Assembly (NCBI RefSeq): GCF_014648575.1 | Contig: NZ_BMRJ01000001.1 | Span: 86,714-150,713, forward strand | Length of the DNA: 64,000 bases | Direction: 5' to 3' | From: Agromyces mediolanus | GTDB taxonomy: Bacteria; Actinomycetota; Actinomycetes; Actinomycetales; Microbacteriaceae | Shown here: positions 46,229 to 54,200 of the stretch, piece after piece | Position numbering within the stretch: position 1 is the stretch's first letter | Layout: every line of letters begins with the position of its first letter | Position numbers and translations under genes: made by a program | The notes under the pieces: generated by a model | Told to the model about the DNA's origin: nothing | Database searches by the model: none | Seen by the model: the letters and a program-made list of their open reading frames with translations, nothing else

Positions 46229-47070
46229 GCGGTTCGACGCAGATGGTGGATGGCCCGGTGCTCGCGATCGAGCAGCTGCGCCTCGACGTCGGCACGGGCG
46301 AGACCGCCGTGCGGATCCTCGACGGCGTCGGCCTCAGCTGCGCCGCCGGCGAGATCGTCGGCCTCGTCGGCGAATCCGGCTCGGGAAAGTCGATGACCCT
46401 CCGCACCGCCGTCGGCCTCGCGCCCAAGGGGGCCCGGCTCACCGGCTCGGTGCGGGTCGCCGGGCGGGAGCTCGTCGGGGCGGGCCGGCGCGAGGTGCTG
46501 CGCGTGCGGCGCGAGGTCGCCGCGATGATCTTCCAGGACCCCCGCGCCCACGTGAACCCGTACCAGCGCATCGGGGCGTTCGTCGCCGACGGCCTGCGCC
46601 GCACCCGCGGCTGGGGCCGCGCCCGCGCCGCGCAGCAGGTCGTGTCGCTCCTCGACGAGGTCGGCCTGCCCGACCCGGAGACGCTCGCCGATCGCTACCC
46701 GCACGAGCTCTCGGGCGGCATGCTGCAGCGCGTGATGATCGCCTCGGCGCTCTCCACCGAGCCCCGGCTGCTCCTCGCCGACGAGGCGACCACCGCGCTC
46801 GACGTCACCACGCAGGCCGAGATCATGGGCCTGCTGCGCCGCCTCCGGGAGGAGCGCGGCCTCGCGATCGTCTTCGTCACCCACGACCTCGACCTCGCCG
46901 CGGCGAGCTGCGACCGCATCCACGTCATGCAGTCCGGCGTCGTCGTCGAGCAGGGCCCCGCCCTCGACGTCTTCGAGCGGCCCGAGCACCCCTACACCCG
47001 CAAGCTCCTCGACGCGATGCCCTCCCGGCTCGACGCCGAGGCGCCGACGCCGATCGGAGGCGCCGCATGA
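46225..47070 (+). CDS. Peptide-type ABC transporter ATPase (DppD-like)
   Basis: 281 residues. Walker A GESGSGKS, Q-loop IFQDPRAHVNP, signature LSGGMLQR, Walker B LLLADEATTALD, switch His in VTHDLD. The C-terminal HPYTRKLLDA is the oligopeptide/dipeptide-type extension. Forms a heterodimer with the next ATPase (four-base overlap). Confidence 0.95.
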   Translation: MSGSTQMVDGPVLAIEQLRLDVGTGETAVRILDGVGLSCAAGEIVGLVGESGSGKSMTLRTAVGLAPKGARLTGSVRVAGRELVGAGRREVLRVRREVAAMIFQDPRAHVNPYQRIGAFVADGLRRTRGWGRARAAQQVVSLLDEVGLPDPETLADRYPHELSGGMLQRVMIASALSTEPRLLLADEATTALDVTTQAEIMGLLRRLREERGLAIVFVTHDLDLAAASCDRIHVMQSGVVVEQGPALDVFERPEHPYTRKLLDAMPSRLDAEAPTPIGGAA

Positions 47071-47882
47071 GCATCCTCACCGTCGACGGGCTGAGCAAGA
47101 GCTACGACCACGGCCGCGTGCAGGCCGTCACCGACGTCTCCTTCGAGCTCGCCCAGGGCGGCACCCTCGGCGTCGTCGGCGAATCAGGCTCCGGCAAGAC
47201 GACGCTCTCCCGGCTCATCACGGGCATCGAGCAGCCCGACTCCGGCCGCATCGTCGTCGCCGGCACCGAGCTCGAGGCCCGCACCTCACGGCGGGCCCGG
47301 CACGAGCGCGCCGGCATCATGCAGATGGTCTTCCAGGATCCGTACCAGAGCCTCGACCCGCGGCAGACCCCCGAGGAGGCGATCGACGAGATCATCACGC
47401 TGCACGGCGGACTCCGCGGCGCCGCCCGCACCGCCCGCCGCCGCGAGGTGCTCGACCAGGTCGACCTGCCCGAGCGGGCCCGCCGCGCCCTGCCCCGCGA
47501 CCTCTCCGGCGGGCAGCGGCAGCGCGTCGCGATCGCCCGGGCGCTCGCGGCATCCCCGCGCCTCCTGCTCCTCGACGAGGCGACGAGCGCGCTCGACGTC
47601 TCGGTGCAGGCGCAGATCCTCCGGCTGCTCGCGCGCATCCGCGCCGACACCGGCGTCGCCATCGTCTTCGTCAGCCACGACCTCGAGGTCGTCCGCTCGA
47701 TCACCGAGGAGCTCATCGTGATGTTCCGCGGCGAGGTGGTCGAATCGGGCGAGACGAGCCGGGTGCTGCGCGACCCGCAGCACCCGTACACGCGCCTGCT
47801 CCTCAGCAGCGTGCCCCGCCCCGGATGGGACCCCGATCAGGTCTCCCGGGATCGCCGCACCTTCCTCCGTCAGCTCGCGTGA
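47067..47882 (+). CDS. Peptide-type ABC transporter ATPase (DppF-like)
   Basis: 271 residues. Walker A GESGSGKTT, Q-loop VFQDPYQSLDPR, signature LSGGQRQR, Walker B LLLLDEATSALD, switch His in VSHDLE; C-terminal HPYTRLLLSSV. Pairs with the preceding ATPase. The gap to the second binding-protein gene is 38 bases. Confidence 0.95.
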   Translation: MSILTVDGLSKSYDHGRVQAVTDVSFELAQGGTLGVVGESGSGKTTLSRLITGIEQPDSGRIVVAGTELEARTSRRARHERAGIMQMVFQDPYQSLDPRQTPEEAIDEIITLHGGLRGAARTARRREVLDQVDLPERARRALPRDLSGGQRQRVAIARALAASPRLLLLDEATSALDVSVQAQILRLLARIRADTGVAIVFVSHDLEVVRSITEELIVMFRGEVVESGETSRVLRDPQHPYTRLLLSSVPRPGWDPDQVSRDRRTFLRQLA

Positions 47883-47920
47883 CGGCCCGTCCGTCCCGCA
47901 TCCCCCGCAAGGAGAGATCA

Positions 47921-49555
47921 ATGTCGATGTCCCGCCGCACGCCGCGACTGGCCGGGGGCGCCGCCGCCCTCGCCGCCGCCGTGCTCCTCGCCGGCTGCAC
48001 CGCCGCCGGCCCGTCCCCCGCCAAGGGCACCGCCCCCGAGCTCACCGAGTCGCTGCCCGCCCCGAGCACCGAGGTCGAGCGCCTCGACTGGGCGCTCTAC
48101 GCCGAACCGTCCTCGCTCGACCCCATCTACCCGAACGACTTCCCGCCGATGGAGGTGCTCTCGAACGTCTGCGAGAGCCTCATGCGCATCGCGCCGGACT
48201 TCACGATCGAGCCCGCGCTCGCCGAGTCGTTCGAGCAGCCCGACCCGCTGACGCTCGTCTACACGCTCCGCGACGGGGTGACGTTCCACAGCGGGGCGCC
48301 GCTCACCGCGGACGACGTCGTCTACAGCCTGAACCGCTCGCGCAGCGACGAGCTCGGCTCGTTCCACACCGCCGTGTACGCGAACGTCGCCGACATCGTC
48401 GCGACCGCCCCGAACCAGGTGACGATCACGCTCACGGCACCCGACCAGACGCTGTCGCAGGCGCTCGCGACCGGCGCCGGCCGCATCGTGAACCGGGCGT
48501 CGACCGAGGCGCAGGGCACCGACTTCGGCACCCCCGGCTCCGACATCGACTGCACCGGCCCGTACACGCTCGCCTCCTGGCGGGCCGGCGAGGCGATCAC
48601 CCTCGAGCGCTTCGACGACTACTGGGACGACTCGCTGCCCTCGCTCGTGGCCGAGGTCGACTTCTCCTTCGTGCGCGACCCCGCCGCGCGGGTGAACGCG
48701 CTGCTGTCCGGCGAGGTCGACGGCACCTGGGGCGTCCCCGCCTCGGGCTTCGCCCGGCTGCAGGGCGGCGGGCAGGGTACGCTCGCCTTCGGCCGCACCT
48801 CCGGCAGCTACGTCGCGATGGTGACCTCGCTCGACGGCGCGCTCGCCGATCCGCGGATCAGGCAGGCGCTCGCGATGAGCATCGACCGGGAGGGGATCAT
48901 CGCCGCCGCCGTCGCCGGCGCGGCCGACCCGCTCGACGCGCCCGCCTCGCCCGGTACCTGGGGCTTCGCCCGCGAGGAGTTCGAGCAGGCCTACCAGGAG
49001 ATCGCGGACGCGAGCGGCGGCCTCGAGGAGGCGAAGGCGCTCGTCGCCGAGGCCGGCGTGCCGAGCGAGACGCTCACCATCGCGGTGACGAACTCGCAGG
49101 CGGAGATGCCGATCATCGGCGCCGAGGTGCAGCGCGCCGCGCAGGCGATCGGGCTCGAGGCGGAACTCACCTCGCTGCCCGCCGACGGCTACAACGCGCT
49201 GTACAGCGACCCGGCCGCCCGCGACGGCATCGACCTGATCTTCTCGCTCTGGCAGACCGACTTCCCGGACCCGACGCAGATCTACCAGTACCTCGAGAGC
49301 GACAACTTCTTCAACCTCTCGGGATGGTCGGACGCGGAGTTCGACCAGGCGATCGACGCCTCGCGGGCGAGCTCGGACGACGCCGAGCGGGCCGCCTCGC
49401 TCATCGCGGCCCAGTCGATCGAGATCGACGACCCGACGTGGCTGCCGATCTACACCCCGTACAACGCGGTGTTCCTCGGGAAGGGCCTGACCGGGGCGCC
49501 GACCGCCGCCGTGCAGCTCAACTACCCCTGGGCGGCGATGATCGGCGGCGAGTAG
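47921..49555 (+). CDS. Family 5 ABC substrate-binding lipoprotein 2
   Basis: 544 residues, lipobox LAGC, clear paralog of the first binding protein in the same operon (same motifs ALAESFEQPDPLTLVYTLRDG, AAMIGG end) but well diverged. AAGGAGAG precedes the ATG at 47921. One importer with two binding proteins suggests two ligand classes for the same catabolic operon. The repeat cluster B starts right after its stop. Confidence 0.93.
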   Translation: MSMSRRTPRLAGGAAALAAAVLLAGCTAAGPSPAKGTAPELTESLPAPSTEVERLDWALYAEPSSLDPIYPNDFPPMEVLSNVCESLMRIAPDFTIEPALAESFEQPDPLTLVYTLRDGVTFHSGAPLTADDVVYSLNRSRSDELGSFHTAVYANVADIVATAPNQVTITLTAPDQTLSQALATGAGRIVNRASTEAQGTDFGTPGSDIDCTGPYTLASWRAGEAITLERFDDYWDDSLPSLVAEVDFSFVRDPAARVNALLSGEVDGTWGVPASGFARLQGGGQGTLAFGRTSGSYVAMVTSLDGALADPRIRQALAMSIDREGIIAAAVAGAADPLDAPASPGTWGFAREEFEQAYQEIADASGGLEEAKALVAEAGVPSETLTIAVTNSQAEMPIIGAEVQRAAQAIGLEAELTSLPADGYNALYSDPAARDGIDLIFSLWQTDFPDPTQIYQYLESDNFFNLSGWSDAEFDQAIDASRASSDDAERAASLIAAQSIEIDDPTWLPIYTPYNAVFLGKGLTGAPTAAVQLNYPWAAMIGGE

Positions 49556-49560
49556 GGCTC

Positions 49561-49891
49561 TGGTTCGCTGAGCGTCCTGGTTCGCTGAGCTCGTCGAAGC
49601 GAGGAGCCGCTTGGCTCGCTGAGCTCGTCGAAGCGAGGAGTCCGCTTGGTTCGCTGAGCTTGTCGAAGCGAGGAGTCCGCTTCGACGGGCTCAGCGGACC
49701 AGTCCATCTGCCGCCGCTTCGACGGGCTCAGCGGACCAGCCCGCGCCGCTTCGACGGGCTCAGCGGACTAGCCCGCGCCGCTTCGACAGGCTCAGCGGTC
49801 CAGTCCGCCCGCGCCGCTTCGACGGGCTCAGCGAACCAGCCCGCCCGCGCCGCTTCGACAGGCTCAGCGGTCCACCGGGCTCAGCGAGCCG
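49561..49891. repeat. Repeat cluster B: second head-to-head array of the same repeat
   Basis: Left: one partial and three full copies in the TTCGCTGAGCTCGTCGAAGC orientation (49579-49601, 49613-49635, 49648-49670). Right: six full opposite copies (49678-49701, 49715-49738, 49747-49770, 49779-49802, 49815-49838, 49851-49874) and a partial copy. Lies between convergent genes like cluster A, with the same 3+6 full-copy layout. Several right-hand copies carry GCGGACC in place of GCGAACC. The last partial copy contains the esterase stop codon. Confidence 0.92.
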
Positions 49892-50924
49892 CCGGCCCCA
49901 GCGCCGCGTGCAGGAACGCCGCCACCCGCGCGCGCATCGACGCGTCGAGGATGCCGATCGAGTGCGCCGACCCCGGCACCACGAGCGATTCGACGGGAAC
50001 CCCGGCCGCCTGCAACGCGGCGACGAACGAGGTCTGCTGCCCGAGCGGGATGACCTCCGCATCCGACTGGGCGAGGAACACGGGCGGATCGCTCGCATCC
50101 ACATGCGTCGCCGCGGATGCCTCGACCGCCGCCCCGCACGAGGCGTCGCCGGGATCGCAGCCGAGGTAGTCGCTCACGACGGAGCGCAGCCACGGGGACG
50201 CGCCGTCGGCGTCGAGCGCGCGCCCGGTGAGTCCGAGCGGGCCGGACAGCTCGGCGACGGCCGCCACTCGCGAGCCGGTGTCGAGCGGCCCGTCGCCGCG
50301 GGTGCCGAGCAGGGCGGCCAGGCTGCCGCCGGCCGAACCGCCGAAGGCGCCGATGCGGCCTGGGTCGATGCCGTACTCCGCGAGCTGCTCGGGCTCGCGC
50401 AGCCACTCCACCGCGAGCGCCACGTCATCGAGCTGCGCGGGGAACACCGCGTCGGGCACGAGCCGGTAGTTCACCGAGACGGCCACGAAGCCCTCGCTCG
50501 CGAGCCAGAGGCAGACGTTGCGCCAGTCCGCGTTCGCCTTGTCGCCGCGCGCCCAGCTGCCGCCGTGGATCGAGACGACCGCGGGCAGCGCGCCCGCCGC
50601 GCCATCCGTTCCGTCGTCAGTCGTCGCGGCCGTGCTCGCGGGGCGGCACACGTCGAGCGTGAGCAGCGTGCCGTCCTCGCGCGCGCCGTACGGGAGGTCC
50701 TCGTCGACGACGAGATCGCTCGGCGCCTCGAAGGTGCGGATGCCGATCGGCACGACGCTCGCGAGCTCGCTGCGGGACTCCGCGGCGTCGGGGTCGATGG
50801 GCTGCAGCGGCAGGTGGAAGCCGGAGAGCACGCCCGTCACGGCGATGCAGGCGAGGGCGGCAGCGGCGACCAGCACCAGGCGCGTGCGCCCGCCGCGACC
50901 GCCGGAGGAACGAGTGCGGGTCAC
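49881..50924 (-). CDS. Secreted or membrane-anchored alpha/beta hydrolase (esterase)
   Basis: 347 residues, GTG start at 50924 with GGAG upstream. One N-terminal hydrophobic segment (15-35). Hydrolase features are the oxyanion-hole HGGSWARGDKAN, nucleophile GGSAGGS, an Asp in FLAQSDAEVIP and the His in PGSAHSIGI, as in BD-FAE/lipase-type esterases. The TGA stop and the last two codons lie within a repeat of cluster B. It follows the GNAT gene by 13 bases. Confidence 0.88.
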   Translation of the reverse strand: MTRTRSSGGRGGRTRLVLVAAAALACIAVTGVLSGFHLPLQPIDPDAAESRSELASVVPIGIRTFEAPSDLVVDEDLPYGAREDGTLLTLDVCRPASTAATTDDGTDGAAGALPAVVSIHGGSWARGDKANADWRNVCLWLASEGFVAVSVNYRLVPDAVFPAQLDDVALAVEWLREPEQLAEYGIDPGRIGAFGGSAGGSLAALLGTRGDGPLDTGSRVAAVAELSGPLGLTGRALDADGASPWLRSVVSDYLGCDPGDASCGAAVEASAATHVDASDPPVFLAQSDAEVIPLGQQTSFVAALQAAGVPVESLVVPGSAHSIGILDASMRARVAAFLHAALGPAAR

Positions 50925-50937
50925 GGGGGCTCCGGGT

Positions 50938-51477
50938 TCAGGGGTGCAGCGATGCTACCTCTGCGTGGGCCGAACGCGAAGTCAGCGCCTTCGCCATGCA
51001 GACGCTGTACTCCTCGCCGATGTAGGGACCGAACAGCGGCACGGGCCGGTAGCCGTGCTTCGCGTACAGCGCCTGCGCGGGCAGGTGCCGGGTGCCGGTC
51101 TCGAGCACGATCTCCCGCACGCCTCGGCTCGCGGCATCCGCCTCGACCGCCTCGAGCAGGCGACCGGCGACGCCGAGCCCCCTGGCGCGCTCGTCGACGA
51201 ACATACGCTTGAGCTCGCCCCGCCCGGCGAAGTCGGCCGCGTGCTCGTCGTCCGCGTGACCGCCAACGACGAGCGCGGCGATGCCGAGCGCGGCACCCGA
51301 CTCGTCGCGGGCGACGAAGAGCCGGATGCCCGGCTGCTCGAGCTGCCCCACGTCGAGCAGGAAGCACGCCTCGGGCGGGTAGCCGAGCGAGAAGGAGTAC
51401 TCGCTGCTGCCGGCGAGGAGGCGCTCGACCTCAGGCTGGCGGGGCGGTTCGATGCGGACGGTCACGGCGCTGGTCAC
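50938..51477 (-). CDS. GNAT-family N-acetyltransferase
   Basis: 179 residues, GTG start. Acetyl-CoA-binding core: GELKRMFVDERARGLGVAGRLLEAVEADA (R-x-x-G-x-G/A type loop), then IVLETGTRHLPAQALYAKHGYRPV. Substrate unknown. Probably co-transcribed with the esterase downstream. Confidence 0.9.
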   Translation of the reverse strand: MTSAVTVRIEPPRQPEVERLLAGSSEYSFSLGYPPEACFLLDVGQLEQPGIRLFVARDESGAALGIAALVVGGHADDEHAADFAGRGELKRMFVDERARGLGVAGRLLEAVEADAASRGVREIVLETGTRHLPAQALYAKHGYRPVPLFGPYIGEEYSVCMAKALTSRSAHAEVASLHP

Positions 51478-51756
51478 GCGGCGAGGCTACGCGGCGCGTG
51501 TTTCCGCGGGATTTCGGCGCCCGGTGCGGATGCCCGGCGCTTTCCCAGCGGCGATCGGGTATCGTTGGCGGGTCGGTTCTGGACACCGCGCTGTGCGCGG
51601 ATGGGTTTGTGAGTCCTGAGGGCCGGTTCCGCAGCATCAGGCTGCGGATAGTCACCGTATGTGAACGGCCCCGGTCGACGATGCTCCCGGGTTCTCGGTG
51701 CGCCGCGCCTCGCGGCGGCACCGCCATGTACTCGAATACAACCCAGGAAGCACCAT
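51478..51756 (+). promoter_or_regulatory. Promoter and long 5-prime leader of the DEAD-box helicase
   Basis: A TATCGT hexamer at 51560-51565 would start transcription near 51572 and leave a leader of about 185 bases. It contains a clean hairpin (CCGCAG-CATCAG-CTGCGG, 51630-51648). Long structured leaders are typical of cold-induced helicase genes; regulation by temperature is inference. Confidence 0.45.
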
Positions 51757-54069
51757 ATGCCGAAGAACAAGAAGCCCGCGGGCGGACGAGCCCACGACTT
51801 CGACCCCTCGTACGCGAAGAGCAGCCGCGCCGGTCGCCCGGCCGGCAGCGGCAAGCCCGGCTCGCGCAGCCCCGGCCACCGCGGCTACCGCCCCGAGGAG
51901 ACCTCCGAGCGCAAGCCGCGCTGGTCGCGCGACGAGCGCACCGCGAGCGGCCGCGCCCCGCACCGCTCCGTGCGGGACGGCCGCGACGATCGTCCGGCTC
52001 GTTCCTACGATCGGGATGAGCGTGCGCCGCGTCGCTTCGACCGTGACGACCGTCCGCGTCGGGATGACCGGCCGGCTCGCTCGTTCGATCGGGATGATCG
52101 TGCGCCGCGTCGTTCGTTCGATCGGGATGACCGTCCGGCTCGGTCGTACGATCGGGATGATCGTGCTCCTCGTCGCTTCGATCGTGACGACCGCGCGCCT
52201 CGTCGTTCGTTCGATCGGGATGACCGGGCGCCGCGTCGCGACTTCGATCGGGATGACCGGGCGCCGCGTCGCTTCGAGCGTGATGGCGCTTCGACGGGCT
52301 CAGCGAACCAGCGTGGCCCGCGTCGCGACTTCGATCGGGATGACCGGGCGCCGCGTCGCTTCGAGCGTGACGACCGTGCCCCCCGTCGTTCGTTCGATCG
52401 GGACGAGCGTCCGCGTCGTTCGTTCGATCGGGACGACCGTCCGGCTCGCTCGTTCGACCGTGATGACCGTGCCCCCCGTCGTTCGTTCGATCGGGACGGC
52501 GCTTCGACGGGCTCAGCGAACCAGCGCGGACCGCGTCGTTTCGAGCGTGATGGCGCTTCGACGGGCTCAGCGAACCAGCGCGGCCCAGGTCGTTCCTTCG
52601 ACCGTGACGAGCGCGGTTCGCGCCGCGACTTCGACCGTCCCGGCTTCCGCGACTCGGAGCGCCGCCCTTCGGCGTTCTACCCGGCGAAGGACGAGCGCAG
52701 CCGCTTCACCCCCGAGGACGACGTCGTGCTCGAGCGTCTCGAGGCCCAGGCCATCCAGGCCGACGCGGTCGACGGCATCGGCTTCGGGGAGCTCGGCCTC
52801 GGCGGCAACATCGTCCGCGCCCTGAAGGAGCTCGGCGCCGAGTCGCCGTTCCCGATCCAGGCGGCGACGATCCCCGTCGTGCTCGAGGGGCGCGACGTGC
52901 TCGGCCGAGGCCGCACCGGCTCCGGCAAGACGATCGCCTTCGGCGCGCCGACGGTCGAGCGGCTCATGCAGCTCTGGGCCGAGCAGCAGCGCGACGTCGA
53001 GAACGGCCCCGACGGCCGCCGCAAGCGCCAGATGGGTCGCGCGCCCCGCGCCCTGATCCTCGCGCCGACTCGTGAGCTCGCGCTCCAGATCGACCGCACC
53101 GTGCAGCCGATCGCCCAGTCGGTCGGGCTCTTCACCACGCAGGTCTACGGCGGCGTGCCGCAGGCCCGCCAGGTGGGCGCGCTCCGCCGGGGCGTCGACA
53201 TCGTCATCGGCACCCCCGGCCGCATCGAGGACCTGCTCGCGCAGGGGCACCTCGACCTCTCGGACATCCGCATCACGGTGCTCGACGAGGCCGACCACAT
53301 GTGCGACCTCGGCTTCCTCGAGCCGGTGCAGCGCATCCTCCGCGAGACCCGCGACGGCGGTCAGAAGCTGCTCTTCTCGGCGACCCTCGACACCGGGGTG
53401 GCCGCGCTCGTCGAGGAGTTCCTCGTCGACCCGGCCGTGCACGAGGTCGCGGGCGAGGACCAGGCCTCCGGCACCATCGAGCACCGCGTCTTCGTGATCG
53501 ACAACCGCGACAAGCGCGACATCGTCGCCCAGCTCGCCGACCGCGACGGCAAGACCCTCGTGTTCTCGCGCACCCGTGCGTTCGCCGAGGACCTCACCGA
53601 GCACCTCGAGGATGCCGGCGTGCGCGCCGTCGCCCTGCACGGCGACCTGAACCAGTCGCGCCGCACCCGCAACCTGCAGCAGCTCACGAGCGGCCGCGTC
53701 GACGTGCTCGTTGCGACGGACGTCGCGGCCCGAGGCATCCACGTCGACGACATCGACCTGGTCATCCAGGCCGACGCGCCCGACGAGTACAAGACCTATC
53801 TGCACCGCTCGGGCCGCACCGGCCGCGCCGGTCGCACCGGCCGGGTCGTGACCCTCATCCCGCGCAACCGCCAGCGTCGCATGAACGAGCTGCTCGACCG
53901 CGCCGAGATCGAGGTCGACTTCGAGGACGTGCGCCTCGGCGACGAGCTGCTCTTCGACCTCGGGCCCGTCGAGGTCGCGGCGCCGGTCGAGGCTGCTGCT
54001 GCGGAGGCATCCGACGCGGACGCCGAGCAGTCCGCCGACGCCGAGCCGGTGGCGAGCGCCGCCGAGTAG
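51757..54069 (+). CDS. DEAD-box RNA helicase with Arg/Asp repeat arm carrying inserted repeats
   Basis: 770 residues. N-terminal arm (about 65-300) is tandem RDDRAPRR/SFDRD-type low complexity, likely RNA-binding and disordered. Helicase core from about 325: Q motif FPIQAAT, motif I GRTGSGKT, Ia APTRELALQ, TPGR, DEAD (about 510), SAT, VATDVAARGIHVDD and HRSGRTGRAG. Acidic Ala-rich C-terminal tail. Three copies of a dispersed repeat interrupt the arm in frame as GASTGSANQ (177-185, 248-256, 266-274). ATG at 51757 has AGGAAG upstream. Confidence 0.93.
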   Translation: MPKNKKPAGGRAHDFDPSYAKSSRAGRPAGSGKPGSRSPGHRGYRPEETSERKPRWSRDERTASGRAPHRSVRDGRDDRPARSYDRDERAPRRFDRDDRPRRDDRPARSFDRDDRAPRRSFDRDDRPARSYDRDDRAPRRFDRDDRAPRRSFDRDDRAPRRDFDRDDRAPRRFERDGASTGSANQRGPRRDFDRDDRAPRRFERDDRAPRRSFDRDERPRRSFDRDDRPARSFDRDDRAPRRSFDRDGASTGSANQRGPRRFERDGASTGSANQRGPGRSFDRDERGSRRDFDRPGFRDSERRPSAFYPAKDERSRFTPEDDVVLERLEAQAIQADAVDGIGFGELGLGGNIVRALKELGAESPFPIQAATIPVVLEGRDVLGRGRTGSGKTIAFGAPTVERLMQLWAEQQRDVENGPDGRRKRQMGRAPRALILAPTRELALQIDRTVQPIAQSVGLFTTQVYGGVPQARQVGALRRGVDIVIGTPGRIEDLLAQGHLDLSDIRITVLDEADHMCDLGFLEPVQRILRETRDGGQKLLFSATLDTGVAALVEEFLVDPAVHEVAGEDQASGTIEHRVFVIDNRDKRDIVAQLADRDGKTLVFSRTRAFAEDLTEHLEDAGVRAVALHGDLNQSRRTRNLQQLTSGRVDVLVATDVAARGIHVDDIDLVIQADAPDEYKTYLHRSGRTGRAGRTGRVVTLIPRNRQRRMNELLDRAEIEVDFEDVRLGDELLFDLGPVEVAAPVEAAAAEASDADAEQSADAEPVASAAE
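52287..52310 (+). repeat. Dispersed repeat inside the helicase gene, copy 1
   Basis: GCTTCGACGGGCTCAGCGAA-type 24-bp repeat, same as the right-hand copies of clusters A and B. Read in the helicase frame it encodes ASTGSANQ. The flanking protein repeats continue normally on both sides. Confidence 0.95.
52500..52523 (+). repeat. Dispersed repeat inside the helicase gene, copy 2
   Basis: Same 24-bp repeat, 213 bases (71 codons) after copy 1, same orientation and same reading frame, identical peptide. Confidence 0.95.
52554..52577 (+). repeat. Dispersed repeat inside the helicase gene, copy 3
   Basis: Same repeat, 54 bases (18 codons) after copy 2. Copies 2 and 3 share flanks, so one may be a tandem duplication of the other with the surrounding arm. 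Confidence 0.95.
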
Positions 54070-54102
54070 TCGCGACGGTCGCGCCCGCGACCCCGCATCG
54101 AG

Positions 54103-54142
54103 AGAATCCGTCCGTCGCCCACCGGGGCGCCGGGCGGATTCT
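54103..54142 (+). terminator. Long hairpin terminator after the helicase gene
   Basis: AGAATCCG at 54103 pairs with CGGATTCT ending 54142, and the inside CGCCC-ACCG-GGGCG continues the stem, giving about 17 paired positions with two mismatches. A T/C-rich run (TCTTCCGTTTCC) follows. 33 bases past the stop. Confidence 0.75.
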
Positions 54143-54188
54143 TCCGTTTCCGGGGACGCCCCTGACCCGCTCCGGGCGCGCGGGCCGC

Positions 54189-54194
54189 TACCGT
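54189..54194 (+). promoter_or_regulatory. -10 hexamer of a leaderless lipoprotein gene
   Basis: TACCGT six bases before the ATG at 54201 with no ribosome site; same geometry as at 15919, 17153 and 20308. Confidence 0.5.
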
Positions 54195-54200
54195 GGCGAC

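Noticed and set aside
52010-52620. Frameshift or pseudogene in the helicase N-terminal arm
   Set aside because: The frame stays open through all repeats and the three insertions, and the full helicase motifs follow in frame.
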